DNA of 64,000 bases from Brevundimonas mediterranea (GTDB taxonomy: Bacteria > Pseudomonadota > Alphaproteobacteria > Caulobacterales > Caulobacteraceae), in contig NZ_CP048751.1 in the NCBI RefSeq assembly GCF_011064825.1, forward strand, positions 992,001 to 1,056,000. Reading direction: 5' to 3'. A program made the position numbers and the translations under genes. Of the stretch, positions 9,126-17,975 are shown piece after piece; position 1 is the stretch's first letter; every line of letters starts with the position of its first letter. The notes beneath the pieces are model-generated. The model was not told the origin of the DNA. It did no database searches and worked only from the letters and a program-made list of their open reading frames with translations.

Positions 9126-9695
9126 ATGATCGGCGCTTCCGCTGCCTTCGCCATGATGTGGGCCGCCATGTCCTCGCTTTCGAGCGGACCGGTCCCTTAC
9201 AATGTCGCTGTCGCGGCGGATGCAGCCAGGGTTGAAACCCCGGCGCCCGAGATCGGTTCCACCGACGCCTCGCCCGAAATCGCCTCTGATCTGGACGCCG
9301 TCCAGGCCGAGCTGATGGCCGGCGATCCGGACTGGCGCGCTTCGGCCCGCCTCTATCACGCAGGCGGCGGCGGGGCGACGGGCAATGATTCCCTGGGTTG
9401 CCGCCCCATCGCCATGCGCACCGTCGCGGTCGATCCCCGCGTCATTCCCCGCCGCACCAAGCTGTTCATCCGCGAGACGGTCGGCCTGCGTCTGGCCGAT
9501 GGTTCGATCCATGACGGCTACTGGTACGCCTCCGACACCGGCGGCGCGATCAAGGGCCAGAAGATCGATCTCTACACCGGTCATGGCCGGGGCTCGATGG
9601 CCCAGGCCCGTCGCCTGAACATGCAGACCCTGACCATCGCCGACGCGGGCCGTTTCGACGGCTGCCCCCCGGCCTGGGAAAACGCCTCCAACTAA
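9126..9695 (+). CDS. Exported 3D-domain protein (MltA-like barrel)
   Basis: 189 residues. The N-terminus is a short hydrophobic, export-like segment (residues 3-20). The C-terminal half carries the 3D domain, named for three aspartates: ARLYHAGG, IAMRTVAVDPRVIPRRTKL, SDTGGAIKGQKIDLYTG. This double-psi beta-barrel is the catalytic region of MltA-type lytic transglycosylases and of YabE/YorM-like wall enzymes. A role in peptidoglycan turnover is therefore likely, but the exact reaction is not shown. It is separated from its downstream convergent neighbour by a hairpin. Confidence 0.82.
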   Translation: MIGASAAFAMMWAAMSSLSSGPVPYNVAVAADAARVETPAPEIGSTDASPEIASDLDAVQAELMAGDPDWRASARLYHAGGGGATGNDSLGCRPIAMRTVAVDPRVIPRRTKLFIRETVGLRLADGSIHDGYWYASDTGGAIKGQKIDLYTGHGRGSMAQARRLNMQTLTIADAGRFDGCPPAWENASN

Positions 9696-9714
9696 ATCGC
9701 AGCCGCGACGAAAA

Positions 9715-9743
9715 ACGCCGGCGCGCCTCGCGGCCGCCGGCGT
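9715..9743. terminator. Bidirectional terminator hairpin
   Basis: 9 bp perfect stem ACGCCGGCG/CGCCGGCGT with an 11-base loop, between two convergent genes. On the minus strand it is followed directly by TTTTCG, so it fits best as the intrinsic terminator of the gene ending at 9770; it may also end the 3D-domain transcript. Confidence 0.65.
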
Positions 9744-9769
9744 CTTCGTGTCTGCGGTTCGGGCTGACC

Positions 9770-10660
9770 CTATTCCAGTTCGCTGACCTTCAGCGTCGAC
9801 TGCACCATGTCGTCGCCATAGGTCCCGACCCAAACGTCGTAGCGTCCGGCCTGGGGATTGGTGATCAGGACCTTGGGGTTCACGCCGCCGCCGCTGTCGT
9901 CATCGCAATACCAGCGTCCGTTCGGCGTATTGATCAGAAGCGTGGTGTCCTCGGACGCCTCGACCAGAAAGGTCAGGTCCAGATCGCCGGGCTCGAAGAA
10001 GACCTGATAGTCCGCCGCCGCGCTGACCTTGCCCTCGCACCCCGACTTGGCCGCAGAGGCCGGGATCGACCCGCCCGCCAGGATCGCCTTCTCATGGGGA
10101 TCGGGCGTAAAGCCCGAACGCAGCCTCACCGAGCCGAAATTGGGCTCCAGGTCCGCATCCGGCGCCCCTACGGCGCTCGTCTCCGACCCTCCCAGTTCGC
10201 TGATCTCCAGCGTCGACTGAACCATCCCGTCGTTATAGGTGCCCAGCCAGATGTCGTACCGCCCGCTTTGCGGGTTCGAGATCAGCACCTTCGGATTCAG
10301 GTCGCCGCCGCTGTCGTCGTCGCAGAGCCACTGTCCGCTGGGCGTATTGACCAGAAGCGTCGTGTCCTCGGACGCGACCGCGCGGACGGTCAGATCCAGA
10401 TCGCCGGCCTCGAAGTTCAGTTGCAGATCCGGCGCGGCGCTGACCGACCCCTCGCATCCCGACTGGGCGGCCGAGGCGGGCACGGAGCCGCCGGCCAGAA
10501 TGGACTTGGTCCAGGGATCCGGCGTGAAGCCGGTCTCCAGCGTGACCTCGCCATAGTTCGGATCGAGGGTGAAGTCCGGCTTGGCGCCGCTCTTCTGTGC
10601 GAGGCTGACGCCGGGCGCGAACGCGAGCGCGGCGCCGGCGACGATGGCGATGATCTTCAT
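9770..10660 (-). CDS. Secreted two-repeat protein of unknown function
   Basis: From ATG 10660 it has 296 residues with a clear signal peptide (MKIIAIVAGAALAFAPG, cleavage near LAQ). The mature protein consists of two similar tandem units of about 125 residues. Each has GFTPDPxxKxILAGGS(V/I)PASAA, SGCEG, a stretch GDLDLT, EDTTLL(V/I)NTP, WxCDDDSGG, NPKVLI and GRYDxWxGTY. The pattern resembles prepeptidase-C-like beta-sandwich modules, and the Asp-rich CDDDSGG loops suggest metal binding. Each unit has two cysteines that could form a disulfide. Periplasmic or extracellular location is likely. No enzymatic domain is visible; the family assignment is tentative. Confidence 0.85.
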   Translation of the reverse strand: MKIIAIVAGAALAFAPGVSLAQKSGAKPDFTLDPNYGEVTLETGFTPDPWTKSILAGGSVPASAAQSGCEGSVSAAPDLQLNFEAGDLDLTVRAVASEDTTLLVNTPSGQWLCDDDSGGDLNPKVLISNPQSGRYDIWLGTYNDGMVQSTLEISELGGSETSAVGAPDADLEPNFGSVRLRSGFTPDPHEKAILAGGSIPASAAKSGCEGKVSAAADYQVFFEPGDLDLTFLVEASEDTTLLINTPNGRWYCDDDSGGGVNPKVLITNPQAGRYDVWVGTYGDDMVQSTLKVSELE

Positions 10661-10749
10661 GGGGTCGATGTCCCTGCCCTGCGGCCTCCCGCCGCGGAGC
10701 GAACATATCCGCTTCCCGGCCACGGCACAGCTTCAAATCTCAGGGATCG

Positions 10750-11073
10750 CTAAAAACGACGCCTGCCCGTGACCGTCTCGAAGAACAGGCGGAAGTCGCC
10801 CATCAGGCTCCACAGCGGATACTGGAAGGTCGCGGGGCGGTTCTTCTCGAAGAAGAAATGCCCGACCCAGGCGAAGCCGTAGCCGATCAGCGGCATGGCC
10901 AGCAGCCACCAGGGATTCAGCGTCAGCAGGAAGCCGACGAAGGCCAGAATCACCAGACCGGTGCCGACCACATGGATCCGCCGGCAGGTCCGGTTGGAAT
11001 GTTCGTGGATGTAATAGGGATAGAAGGCCTCGAACGAGGCGTATCGACCCTGGGGTTCGGGCGGCGCGTTCAT
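10750..11073 (-). CDS. DUF962 / Mpo1-like membrane protein
   Basis: 107 residues with the DUF962 signature: an N-terminal FYPYYIHEHSNRTCRRIHVVGT motif rich in histidines (here H24, H34), two hydrophobic segments (about 38-55 and 57-75), and GHFFFEKNRPATFQYPLWS. Yeast Mpo1 of this family is an Fe(II)-dependent dioxygenase in fatty-acid alpha-oxidation; the bacterial role is not established. Its ATG forms the foot of an 11 bp hairpin and has no visible Shine-Dalgarno sequence. It lies 38 bp downstream of the helicase gene, in the same direction. Confidence 0.85.
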   Translation of the reverse strand: MNAPPEPQGRYASFEAFYPYYIHEHSNRTCRRIHVVGTGLVILAFVGFLLTLNPWWLLAMPLIGYGFAWVGHFFFEKNRPATFQYPLWSLMGDFRLFFETVTGRRRF

Positions 11074-11099
11074 GGGCGGAGGGTGCGCCTCCGCCCATG
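11071..11099. terminator. Hairpin covering the DUF962 start codon, just downstream of the helicase
   Basis: Perfect 11 bp inverted repeat CATGGGCGGAG/CTCCGCCCATG with a 7-base loop. On the minus strand it directly follows the helicase stop at 11112, like a terminator, but there is no T-run, and its distal arm contains the ATG of DUF962. It may act as a weak terminator or cover the translation start. Confidence 0.45.
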
Positions 11100-11111
11100 A
11101 TCAGGCAAGCC

Positions 11112-13016
11112 CTAGGCCTTGGGCTTGAATCCGGCCTTCTTGAAGCCCGGCTTGGCCTTGAACGGCTTCTTGGCGAACGGCTTGTCGCCGGCCGCGTTCG
11201 AGCGCGGGTTCTCGCCGCCGGCGTCGGCCTTGGGCGCCCAGGGTTTCTTCTTGAACGGCGGCCTGGCGTCGCCCTCGCCGCCGTCGGCGCGCTTGTAAGG
11301 CGTCTTCTTGAACGGGCGGTCGCCGTCTTCACGACGCGGCTTGCCGGCGCCGGCGAACTTGCCCGCCTTCATCGAGCCCGGGGTCGGGGCTTCCGAGGAC
11401 GTGATCTTGACCTCGTCGTTCGAGGCGGCGACGGCCTCGCGGAAGGCCTTCTCGTGGGTCTTGGCGATCTCGAACCGCGTCTCTTCCGGGAAGGTGCGGA
11501 TGGCGCCGATCTGGGGCTTGGAGATGCCGCCGATACGGCAGATCAGCGGGATCAGCCATTTGGGGTCGGCGTTCTTGTTGCGGCCCACGTCCAGGCGGAA
11601 CCAGACCACGTCGTCCGCGCCCAGGCGGTCGCCCGGCCAGGGCTGGGCGGCCGTGCCGTCTTCGTTGCGCACGGTGCGCTCGCGCTTGACGGGGCTGCGA
11701 TCCGAGCCCGGATCAGACAGTTCTTCCGGCGCAGGCTGCTCCTTGCGCAGCAGACGCACCAGGGCGGCGGCGATCTCGTCGGGCGTGCGTTCGGCGATCA
11801 TCCGCTTGGCGACGATCATGTCCTCATCGGACACGTCGGCCTCAAAGAACTCGGGCGACAGCAGACGGCCTTCATCGGCCTTGCGGATCTCGTCGAAGGT
11901 CGGGGCGCCGGACCAGACGGCGTCAATGCCAGCCTCGTCCATCAGACGCTCGGCCTTGCGGCGGCGCGAGTGCGGCACCAGCATGACGGAGACGCCCTTC
12001 TTGCCGGCCCGGCCCGTCCGGCCCGAACGGTGCAGCAGGCCGGCGCGGTTCATCGGCAACTCGGCGTGGATGACCAGGCCGAGGTCGGGCAGGTCCAGAC
12101 CGCGCGCGGCCACGTCGGTGGCGACGCAGACACGAGCCCGCCCGTCACGCAGCGCCTGAAGCGCGTCGGTGCGTTCGCGCTGGCCCATCTCGCCCGACAG
12201 GGACACGGTCGAGAAGCCGCGTTCCAGCAGAGAGGCCTGGAGATGGCGCACGGAATCCCGCGTCGAACAGAACACCATGGCGCGCGGTGCCTCGTACCAG
12301 CGCAGGGTGTTGACCACTGCGTGTTCGATCTCGTTCGGGGCGATGCGATAGGCGCGGTATTCGATGTCGGCGTGCTGACGCGACTTGTCCGTCGCGTCGA
12401 TGCGCACCGCGTCCTTCTGGTAGCGCTTGGCCAGGGTGACGATCTCGCGCGCGATGGTGGCCGAGAACAACAGGGTGCGGCGTTCGGCCGGCGCGTGGTC
12501 CAGGATGAACTCCAGGTCCTCGCGGAAGCCCATGTCCAGCATCTCGTCGGCCTCGTCCAGGACGGCGACCTTCAGCTCGGACAGATCCAGATTGCCCCGG
12601 TCGATATGGTCCTTCAGGCGACCAGGCGTGCCGACGACGATATGGACGCCGAAGCCCAGGGCGCGCGCTTCACGCCGCGCATCCATGCCGCCGACGCAGG
12701 TGGCGATCTTGGCGCCGGAGTCGGCGTACAGCCATTGCAGCTCGGCCGCGACCTGCATGGCCAGTTCGCGCGTCGGGGCGATGGCCAGGCACAGGGGCGC
12801 GCCGCCCGGACCGAAGATCGGCTTGTCGCCCAGCAGGGTCGGGGCCGCGGCCAGACCAAAGGCGACCGTCTTGCCCGAACCGGTCTGGGCCGAGACCAGC
12901 AGGTCGCGTTCGGCGTATTCGCCTTCCAGGACAGCGGCCTGAACCGGGGTCGGCTCGGCATAGCCCTTGTTGACGAGAGCGCGGTCGAGCGCGGGATGGA
13001 CGGCGGGAAAGGGCAT
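11112..13016 (-). CDS. DEAD-box ATP-dependent RNA helicase (DeaD/DbpA type)
   Basis: 634 residues. Helicase core: Q-motif region PTPVQ, Walker A SAQTGSGKT, PTRELAMQV, DEAD in VLDEADEMLD, SAT, ATDVAARGLDLP and HRSGRTGRAGKKG. It is followed by a DbpA-like RNA-binding domain (about residues 470-550) and a low-complexity tail of about 90 residues rich in Lys, Phe and Pro (KPFKAKPGFKKAGFKPKA), usual in cold-shock or ribosome-assembly helicases. It probably remodels rRNA or mRNA in the cytosol. Lone gene, followed by DUF962. Confidence 0.94.
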   Translation of the reverse strand: MPFPAVHPALDRALVNKGYAEPTPVQAAVLEGEYAERDLLVSAQTGSGKTVAFGLAAAPTLLGDKPIFGPGGAPLCLAIAPTRELAMQVAAELQWLYADSGAKIATCVGGMDARREARALGFGVHIVVGTPGRLKDHIDRGNLDLSELKVAVLDEADEMLDMGFREDLEFILDHAPAERRTLLFSATIAREIVTLAKRYQKDAVRIDATDKSRQHADIEYRAYRIAPNEIEHAVVNTLRWYEAPRAMVFCSTRDSVRHLQASLLERGFSTVSLSGEMGQRERTDALQALRDGRARVCVATDVAARGLDLPDLGLVIHAELPMNRAGLLHRSGRTGRAGKKGVSVMLVPHSRRRKAERLMDEAGIDAVWSGAPTFDEIRKADEGRLLSPEFFEADVSDEDMIVAKRMIAERTPDEIAAALVRLLRKEQPAPEELSDPGSDRSPVKRERTVRNEDGTAAQPWPGDRLGADDVVWFRLDVGRNKNADPKWLIPLICRIGGISKPQIGAIRTFPEETRFEIAKTHEKAFREAVAASNDEVKITSSEAPTPGSMKAGKFAGAGKPRREDGDRPFKKTPYKRADGGEGDARPPFKKKPWAPKADAGGENPRSNAAGDKPFAKKPFKAKPGFKKAGFKPKA

Positions 13017-13178
13017 CGGCTACCTGGGACAACGGACAAGGCGGTCATCGAAACGACCGCGCCCGGCCGAGGACAGTCCTCAGGCCGGGCGAGTAATGCC
13101 GCTCTATACACGGATAAAGGCACGAGCGGGGCGAAAAACGCCGTTCACCACGACGCCCCGCTCAAGAACGACCCCGGA

Positions 13179-13940
13179 TCAGACCTTGAACGACAGGAAA
13201 CCGTCGTCCACCGCCACCGTCGAGCCATTGATGGCCGAGGCCGCGTCGCTGAACAGGAAGGCCACCACGCTGGCGACCTTTTCGGGCTGAATCAGTCGAT
13301 TGTGCATATGCTGGGCGGCCAGGGGGGTCTTGGCCGCCGGGTCGTCGCCCAGGATCGGGGTGTCGATGAAGCCCGGCGCCACGCCGACGACCCGGATGCC
13401 GTATTCGGCCAGTTCCAGCGCGCCTGATCGGCTCATCGACACCACGGCGGCCTTGGCGGCGTTATAGTTGAAGCTGCCGCGCGCGGCGATGGAGCCGTAG
13501 ATCGAGGCCGTGTTCACGAAGGCGCCCTTGGCGCCTAGCGCGACCATCTTCCTGGCCCCGTAATACAGACCATAATAGACGCTGTGCTGATCGACCTCGA
13601 TCACCTTCAGATAAGAGGCGGGGTCCATCTCAAGGAAAGGCTTCACCAGGCCGATGCCCGCATTGTTGAACATGCCGTTCAGCGTGCCCAGTTTCTCGAC
13701 CGCGAACTCGACCAGGGCTTCGACCTCCTCCGCCTTGGAGACATCGACCTTGTAGGCGAAGGCCTTGCCGCCGCGGTCCTGTGTCAGGGCCCCGACCTCT
13801 TTCGCCACGGCCTCGGCGCCGTCCAGGTTGAAGTCGGCGACGATCAGGTTCGCCCCCTTCTCGGCCAGGGCCAGACAGGCCGCTCGCCCGATTCCGCTGG
13901 CTCCGCCCGTGACGATCAGGGCTTGATCCTTCAGTTCCAT
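13179..13940 (-). CDS. SDR-family NAD(P)-dependent oxidoreductase
   Basis: From ATG 13940 (GGAGA ribosome site nine bases upstream) it has 253 residues, the usual length for classical short-chain dehydrogenases. Cofactor motif TGGASGIG, NNAG in MFNNAGIGL, catalytic Ser in NTASIYGS, and Tyr/Lys in FNYNAAKAA are all present. ADFN after the second strand hints at NAD(H) preference. The substrate cannot be read from sequence; similarity to hydroxyacyl or cyclic-alcohol dehydrogenases is general. It has no obvious operon partner. Weak stem AGCGGGGCG/CGCCCCGCT (13125-13133 and 13154-13162) lies downstream and may terminate it. Confidence 0.9.
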   Translation of the reverse strand: MELKDQALIVTGGASGIGRAACLALAEKGANLIVADFNLDGAEAVAKEVGALTQDRGGKAFAYKVDVSKAEEVEALVEFAVEKLGTLNGMFNNAGIGLVKPFLEMDPASYLKVIEVDQHSVYYGLYYGARKMVALGAKGAFVNTASIYGSIAARGSFNYNAAKAAVVSMSRSGALELAEYGIRVVGVAPGFIDTPILGDDPAAKTPLAAQHMHNRLIQPEKVASVVAFLFSDAASAINGSTVAVDDGFLSFKV

Positions 13941-14088
13941 GGCGAGGGTCTCCTTCAATAGACAGGACACCGGATATGGAGGCGCCGGGCCGGGATGAAA
14001 CCCGATACGCGAGATTTCGTCGTTCACCCTGTTTGTTTCCCGGGCGTTGACGGAGAGCATTCAGACTGCAGGGCTGAAGGAGACCGTG

Positions 14089-14298
14089 ATGCAGGTTATG
14101 CCCATCGCCGCCGGCGGAATGATGAACGCCCAGTCCCGCTTCGTAGCCAGTGCGCGTCGCACCGCGACCGCGCCTCTCGACAACCTCGCCGTCGAGGCGG
14201 TCGAGCGTATTCAGGCCAAGACCGCCTTTACCGCCAACGCCGCCGTGATCCGCACCGCCGACGATATGAGCGGAACCCTGCTGGACATGCTGGCCTGA
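14089..14298 (+). CDS. Small flagellar rod/hook-like helical protein
   Basis: 69 residues from ATG 14089, with a strong GAAGGAG ribosome site seven bases upstream. The C-terminal half (VERIQAKTAFTANAAVIR, TADDMSGTLLDML) closely resembles the C-terminal helix of flagellar rod, hook and FlgC/FlgG-type proteins, where such segments form the coiled-coil tube. No globular domain is present. It may be a small flagellar structural or decoy protein; short rod-like genes of this kind are frequent in Caulobacterales. It is convergent with a chemoreceptor gene. Confidence 0.72.
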   Translation: MQVMPIAAGGMMNAQSRFVASARRTATAPLDNLAVEAVERIQAKTAFTANAAVIRTADDMSGTLLDMLA

Positions 14299-14323
14299 CG
14301 GTCGCCGGCGGCGGTCCCCCGGT

Positions 14324-16243
14324 CTAGAATTCTTCCCAGCCGTCCGCTGACGGCGCCGCCTGCGCCTTGGGCGCCGCGCCGCCGCGCCCAAGGGTCTTCA
14401 ACGCCGCCGCCATATGGGGCGCCCGCGCTGGCGCTGAGGCCTGAGGCGGCGTCGATGCGCGCGCTGCCGGGGCGCCGACCTGGAATTGCGCCACCGACGC
14501 CTGCAGCGCCTCGGCGTCCTGGGCCAGAGACTGGCTGGCGGCGGTCGATTGCTCGACCATCGCCGCGTTCTGCTGGGTGACTTGATCCATCTGGTTCACG
14601 GCCGTGTTGACCTCGGCCAGACCCAGGGCCTGCTCCTGAGCCGAGGCCGAGATTTCCGTGACCAGGGCGTCGATTTCGGCCACCCGATCCACGATCCGTT
14701 GCAGGGCCTCGCCGGTTTGACCGACCAGTCTGACGCCCGAGCCGACCTGGTTGGTCGAGGTCGAGATCAGGGTCTTGATCTCCTTGGCTGCGTCGGCCGA
14801 ACGCTGGGCCAGGGCCCGCACTTCGGAGGCCACGACGGCGAAACCGCGACCGGCTTCGCCTGCGCGCGCCGCCTCGACCCCGGCGTTCAGGGCCAGCAGA
14901 TTGGTCTGGAAGGCGATTTCGTCGATGACGCCGATGATCTGGCTGATCTGCTCGGAGGAGCCTTCGATCGCCTGCATGGCCGAGACGGCGTCGCGAACGA
15001 TAATGCCCGAGGTTTCCGCGTCGCCCTTGGCGGCCTGAACCACGTCCGAGGCCTGGCGGGCGCCCGAAGCCGTCTTCTTCACCGTGGCGGTGATCTCGTC
15101 CAGGGCGGCGGCGGTTTCCTCCAGGCTGGCGGCCTGCTGTTCGGTGCGGCGCGACAGGTCGTCGGCGGCCTGCGAAATCTCGCCGGCGCCCGAGCGGATG
15201 CTGGCCACATTGCCGACCACGACCGACACGGCCTGCTGCAGCTGGGCGATGGCGGCGTTGAAATCCGACTTCAGCTGTTCGGCGCGCGGGGCGACCTCTG
15301 CGGTGAACCGGTGGGTCAGGTCGCCGTTGGACATGGCCGCAAGACCCTGGCCCAGAGCCGTCAGGGCGACACGATCCTCTTCGGCGATGCGCGCCTTCTC
15401 GGCCTCGTTGGCGCGATGTTCGGCCTCGTTGATGGAACGCTGAGACTGGGTCTCGGCCTCCAGCCGGATCTTCTCGGCCGCATTGTCGCGGAAGGTGCCG
15501 ACCGAGGCGGCCATGCGGCCGATCTCGTCGCCACGCCCCTGGGCGGGAATGACGACCTTCAGGTCGCCGGCGGCCAGTTGATCCATGGCGCGTGTCATGG
15601 CCACGATGGGCTGGCTGAGCGCCCGCACGAGCCACAGGGTCATGGCCCCCGCCACCAGCAGGGCCAGCACCCCGCCGATCACCAGGGCGGCGTAGCCGCT
15701 GTTGAAGGCCGTGCGCTTCTCGGCGTTCTTGCGGGTCAGCACGCCCTGCGTCTGATCGTCGATCGACTTCACGGCGGCGCGGACATCGGTCAGGCGGGCT
15801 GTTGTCGTCAGTTGCGACACCGCCTGCGGCCGCTGGGCCGGATCGCGGGCCAGGTCCATCAGGGCCTGGGACTGCTGGTTGAAGGCGGCGGCCGCCGCCG
15901 TCATCGCATTGAACCGACCGGCGTCGACGCCGTCGCTTGTCTTCAGAGACTGGACAGCCTGACCGAAGGCCGTCTTCGATTCAGCGTATTTCGTCAGGGA
16001 TTCCGCCTCGCCCGTCGCCACATAGGAGCGCATGGCGTTCTGCTGTTCCACGGCTGCGGCCAGGGTCCGGTCGGCGGCCCGGCTGATCTGGGTGGCCGAT
16101 CGTTCGGCGTCGTCAGATCGCTGCAGGGAGACCAGGCTGAACAGGACCACCAGGGTGGCCACACCGCAGGCGCTCATCATGGCGCCCAGGGCGATCATGA
16201 GTTTGATGGAAATAGACAAGGACTTGAGCACGTCCGCCTCCAA
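14324..16243 (-). CDS. Methyl-accepting chemotaxis protein
   Basis: 639 residues. First transmembrane helix at about 12-34, a helical periplasmic ligand-binding region (four-helix-bundle type) to about 180, second transmembrane helix near 185-208, a HAMP domain ([17 protein letters not shown]) and further HAMP-like sequence, then the long signalling coiled coil with the conserved hairpin [32 protein letters not shown]. The C-terminus GWEEF matches the CheR/CheB-recruiting pentapeptide found at the end of high-abundance receptors. It senses an unknown ligand and signals through CheA/CheW. The upstream gene is divergent and unrelated. Confidence 0.93.
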   Translation of the reverse strand: MEADVLKSLSISIKLMIALGAMMSACGVATLVVLFSLVSLQRSDDAERSATQISRAADRTLAAAVEQQNAMRSYVATGEAESLTKYAESKTAFGQAVQSLKTSDGVDAGRFNAMTAAAAAFNQQSQALMDLARDPAQRPQAVSQLTTTARLTDVRAAVKSIDDQTQGVLTRKNAEKRTAFNSGYAALVIGGVLALLVAGAMTLWLVRALSQPIVAMTRAMDQLAAGDLKVVIPAQGRGDEIGRMAASVGTFRDNAAEKIRLEAETQSQRSINEAEHRANEAEKARIAEEDRVALTALGQGLAAMSNGDLTHRFTAEVAPRAEQLKSDFNAAIAQLQQAVSVVVGNVASIRSGAGEISQAADDLSRRTEQQAASLEETAAALDEITATVKKTASGARQASDVVQAAKGDAETSGIIVRDAVSAMQAIEGSSEQISQIIGVIDEIAFQTNLLALNAGVEAARAGEAGRGFAVVASEVRALAQRSADAAKEIKTLISTSTNQVGSGVRLVGQTGEALQRIVDRVAEIDALVTEISASAQEQALGLAEVNTAVNQMDQVTQQNAAMVEQSTAASQSLAQDAEALQASVAQFQVGAPAARASTPPQASAPARAPHMAAALKTLGRGGAAPKAQAAPSADGWEEF

Positions 16244-16270
16244 AGCAACCTGAGAAGCTTGTGCTAAGGC

Positions 16271-16978
16271 TCAGGTGTTACCAAACCTTGCTAAGGCCAC
16301 GCTTTCCGTCGCTTTTTCCGGGAGGCGGAAGAAGTCGATGAACCGCTCGAACACCCCCTGGTCTCCGTCAATCGTCATGTCCGCCGCCAGGGTCGAGAGC
16401 GGAACCTTGCCGTAGACGGCGGCGGCGAGCAGCGGCGGCCGGGTCGTCACCGTCACGTCCGCGCCCGCGATCTGGCCGCGCTGCGCCTGAAGACGACCTT
16501 CGGACACCGTCACCTGGAAGCTCTCGTCGTCGAAGATGAAGCCGAGCGCCATGGCGGCCTTCCCGGCCCGGCCGGCGTCGAACATCGTCTTGAACGACAG
16601 CATGATCGAGACGGCGCTGATCGGCAGCGTCGGATCATGCGCCGGCGACCGTGCGGCCCAGCGGCCCAGAACCAAAAAGACCGGTTCGATCTCATACCCC
16701 CAGTCCGTCAGCTCATAGACCTGCACCGAGGCCGGCGGCGGCAGCTTGCGGCGACGCACCACGCCCGCCGCCTCCAGTCCCTCCAGCCGCTGCGTCAGCA
16801 CATTGGCCGACAGGCCGCAGAGATCCTTTCTCAGATCACCGAACCGACGCGGCCCCATCATCAGTTCACGCACCACCAGAAGCGCCCAACGCTCGCCCAC
16901 CAGATCCAGCCCGTGCGCGGCGCCGCACGCGTCGTGATACCGCCGACCCAACTTGGTAGTTACTTTTTCTAACTTCAT
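16271..16978 (-). CDS. HxlR-family regulator with C-terminal SCP2-like domain
   Basis: 235 residues from ATG 16978, or 242 from the in-frame GTG at 16999; neither has a strong ribosome site. Residues about 10-110 form the HxlR winged helix (CGAAHGLDLVGERWALLVVRELMMGPRRFGDLRKDL, GLSANVLTQRLEGLEAAG). The C-terminal half resembles an SCP2 sterol-carrier domain (GADVTVTTRPPLLAA, DGDQGVFERFIDFF), an architecture known in actinobacterial and alphaproteobacterial HxlR proteins, and could bind a hydrophobic effector. It is divergent from a three-gene operon that it probably controls. Confidence 0.88.
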   Translation of the reverse strand: MKLEKVTTKLGRRYHDACGAAHGLDLVGERWALLVVRELMMGPRRFGDLRKDLCGLSANVLTQRLEGLEAAGVVRRRKLPPPASVQVYELTDWGYEIEPVFLVLGRWAARSPAHDPTLPISAVSIMLSFKTMFDAGRAGKAAMALGFIFDDESFQVTVSEGRLQAQRGQIAGADVTVTTRPPLLAAAVYGKVPLSTLAADMTIDGDQGVFERFIDFFRLPEKATESVALARFGNT

Positions 16979-17036
16979 GGTTGACTGTTCTAATCTCACG
17001 CGGCACGGTTAGCAAACATAGGGAGAGGAGAGACGT
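16955..17036. promoter_or_regulatory. HxlR divergent promoter with an imperfect 21 bp tandem duplication at the gene start
   Basis: On the minus strand, 16979-16999 (GTGAGATTAGAACAGTCAAC...) and the next 21 bases down to 16958 (ATGAAGTTAGAAAAAGTAAC...) are imperfect copies, so the first two possible protein starts read MRLEQST and MKLEKVT. The copies carry similar GTTnnnnnnTTCTAA blocks on the plus strand. They may be a double operator overlapping the regulator start, with the plus-strand TTGACT (16981-16986) as a possible -35 of the downstream operon. Confidence 0.4.
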
Positions 17037-17483
17037 ATGACCCAGCTGATTTTCATCAATCTGCCCGTCGCCGACCTGAACCGGTCCATCGCCTTCTATG
17101 AAGCCGTCGGCGCCACGAAGAACCCGATGTTCAGCGACGAGACGGCCGCCTGCATGGTCCTGTCGGACGTCATCCACGTCATGCTGCTGACCCACGACAA
17201 ATGGCGCACCTTCACCGATCGGGCGATCCCCGACGCCCGCGCCTCGGCCCAGATGCTGCTGTGCCTGTCGCGCGACAGCCGCGAGGCGGTCGAGGCGGTG
17301 GTGGCCCAGGCCGGGGCGGCCGGCGGAACGGCGGACCCCAACAAACCTCAGGACTACGGCTTCATGTATGGCCGCAGCTATGCGGACCCGGACGGCCACA
17401 TCTGGGAGACCATGTGGATGGATCCCGCCGCCGCCGCCGCCGGCCCCGAAGCCTTCGCCGCCCATGAACTGACGCCCGTCTGA
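17037..17483 (+). CDS. VOC/glyoxalase-fold protein
   Basis: 148 residues of the vicinal-oxygen-chelate fold with two beta-alpha-beta-beta-beta modules: FINLPVADLNRSIAFYEAVGA at the start and YGRSYADPDGHIWETMWMDP at the end (His and Glu metal-ligand positions of the second module). This subgroup is often annotated as glyoxalase or extradiol-dioxygenase-like, but the reaction is unknown. A strong GGGAGAGGAG ribosome site lies before ATG 17037. First gene of an operon with an SRPBCC protein and DUF1428, divergent from the HxlR regulator. Confidence 0.88.
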   Translation: MTQLIFINLPVADLNRSIAFYEAVGATKNPMFSDETAACMVLSDVIHVMLLTHDKWRTFTDRAIPDARASAQMLLCLSRDSREAVEAVVAQAGAAGGTADPNKPQDYGFMYGRSYADPDGHIWETMWMDPAAAAAGPEAFAAHELTPV

Positions 17484-17496
17484 CCGGAAGGCCGAT

Positions 17497-17964
17497 ATGT
17501 CCGACCGTTTCGAACTCAGCGTCACCCGCCTGATCCAGGCCTCGCCCGAAGCCGTGTGGAAGATCTATGTCGAGCGGACCGGGGAATGGTTCTGCCCCCG
17601 GCCCTGGACTACGCCCGTCGTTGAGTGGGACCTTCGCCCCGGCGGCCGCGCCAATGTGGAGATGCAGTCGCCCGAGGGCGAGCGCCACGCCTATTCCGGC
17701 GTCTTCCTGGAGGTGGTTCCCGGCCGTCGGCTGGTCTCGACGGGGGCGCTGACCGAGGGCTGGCTTCCGCAGGCGGGCGAGATGAACTTCGTCCGGATCG
17801 ACACCTTCGAACCCGAGGGCGAAGGCACACGCTATGCCGCCGTCGCCCGGCACTGGGATGAAAAGGCGATGCAGGCCCACCGCGCCATGGGCTTCGAACA
17901 GGGCTGGGGCGCCGTCGCCGACCAACTGGCCGAACTGGCCGAACTGGCCGAGAACAACAGCTGA
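17497..17964 (+). CDS. SRPBCC/AHSA1-family protein
   Basis: 155 residues with the AHSA1-like START/Bet v 1 fold: N-terminal FELSVTRLIQASPEAVWKIYVERT, a central PGGRANVEMQSPEGE and GVFLEVVPGRRLV, and a C-terminal helix ending in ADQLAELAELAE. Such proteins bind small hydrophobic ligands in a deep pocket; many are of unknown function. It lies 13 bp after the VOC gene and 11 bp before DUF1428, so it is cotranscribed. Confidence 0.88.
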   Translation: MSDRFELSVTRLIQASPEAVWKIYVERTGEWFCPRPWTTPVVEWDLRPGGRANVEMQSPEGERHAYSGVFLEVVPGRRLVSTGALTEGWLPQAGEMNFVRIDTFEPEGEGTRYAAVARHWDEKAMQAHRAMGFEQGWGAVADQLAELAELAENNS

Positions 17965-17975
17965 GGAGGACGACC

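Noticed and set aside
11097..13427. 776-codon plus-strand frame opposite the DEAD-box helicase
   Set aside because: Antisense shadow; Gly/Arg/His-rich with no domain, while the helicase on the other strand has all motifs.
14486..16267. 593-codon plus-strand frame opposite the chemoreceptor
   Set aside because: Antisense shadow of the coiled-coil gene.
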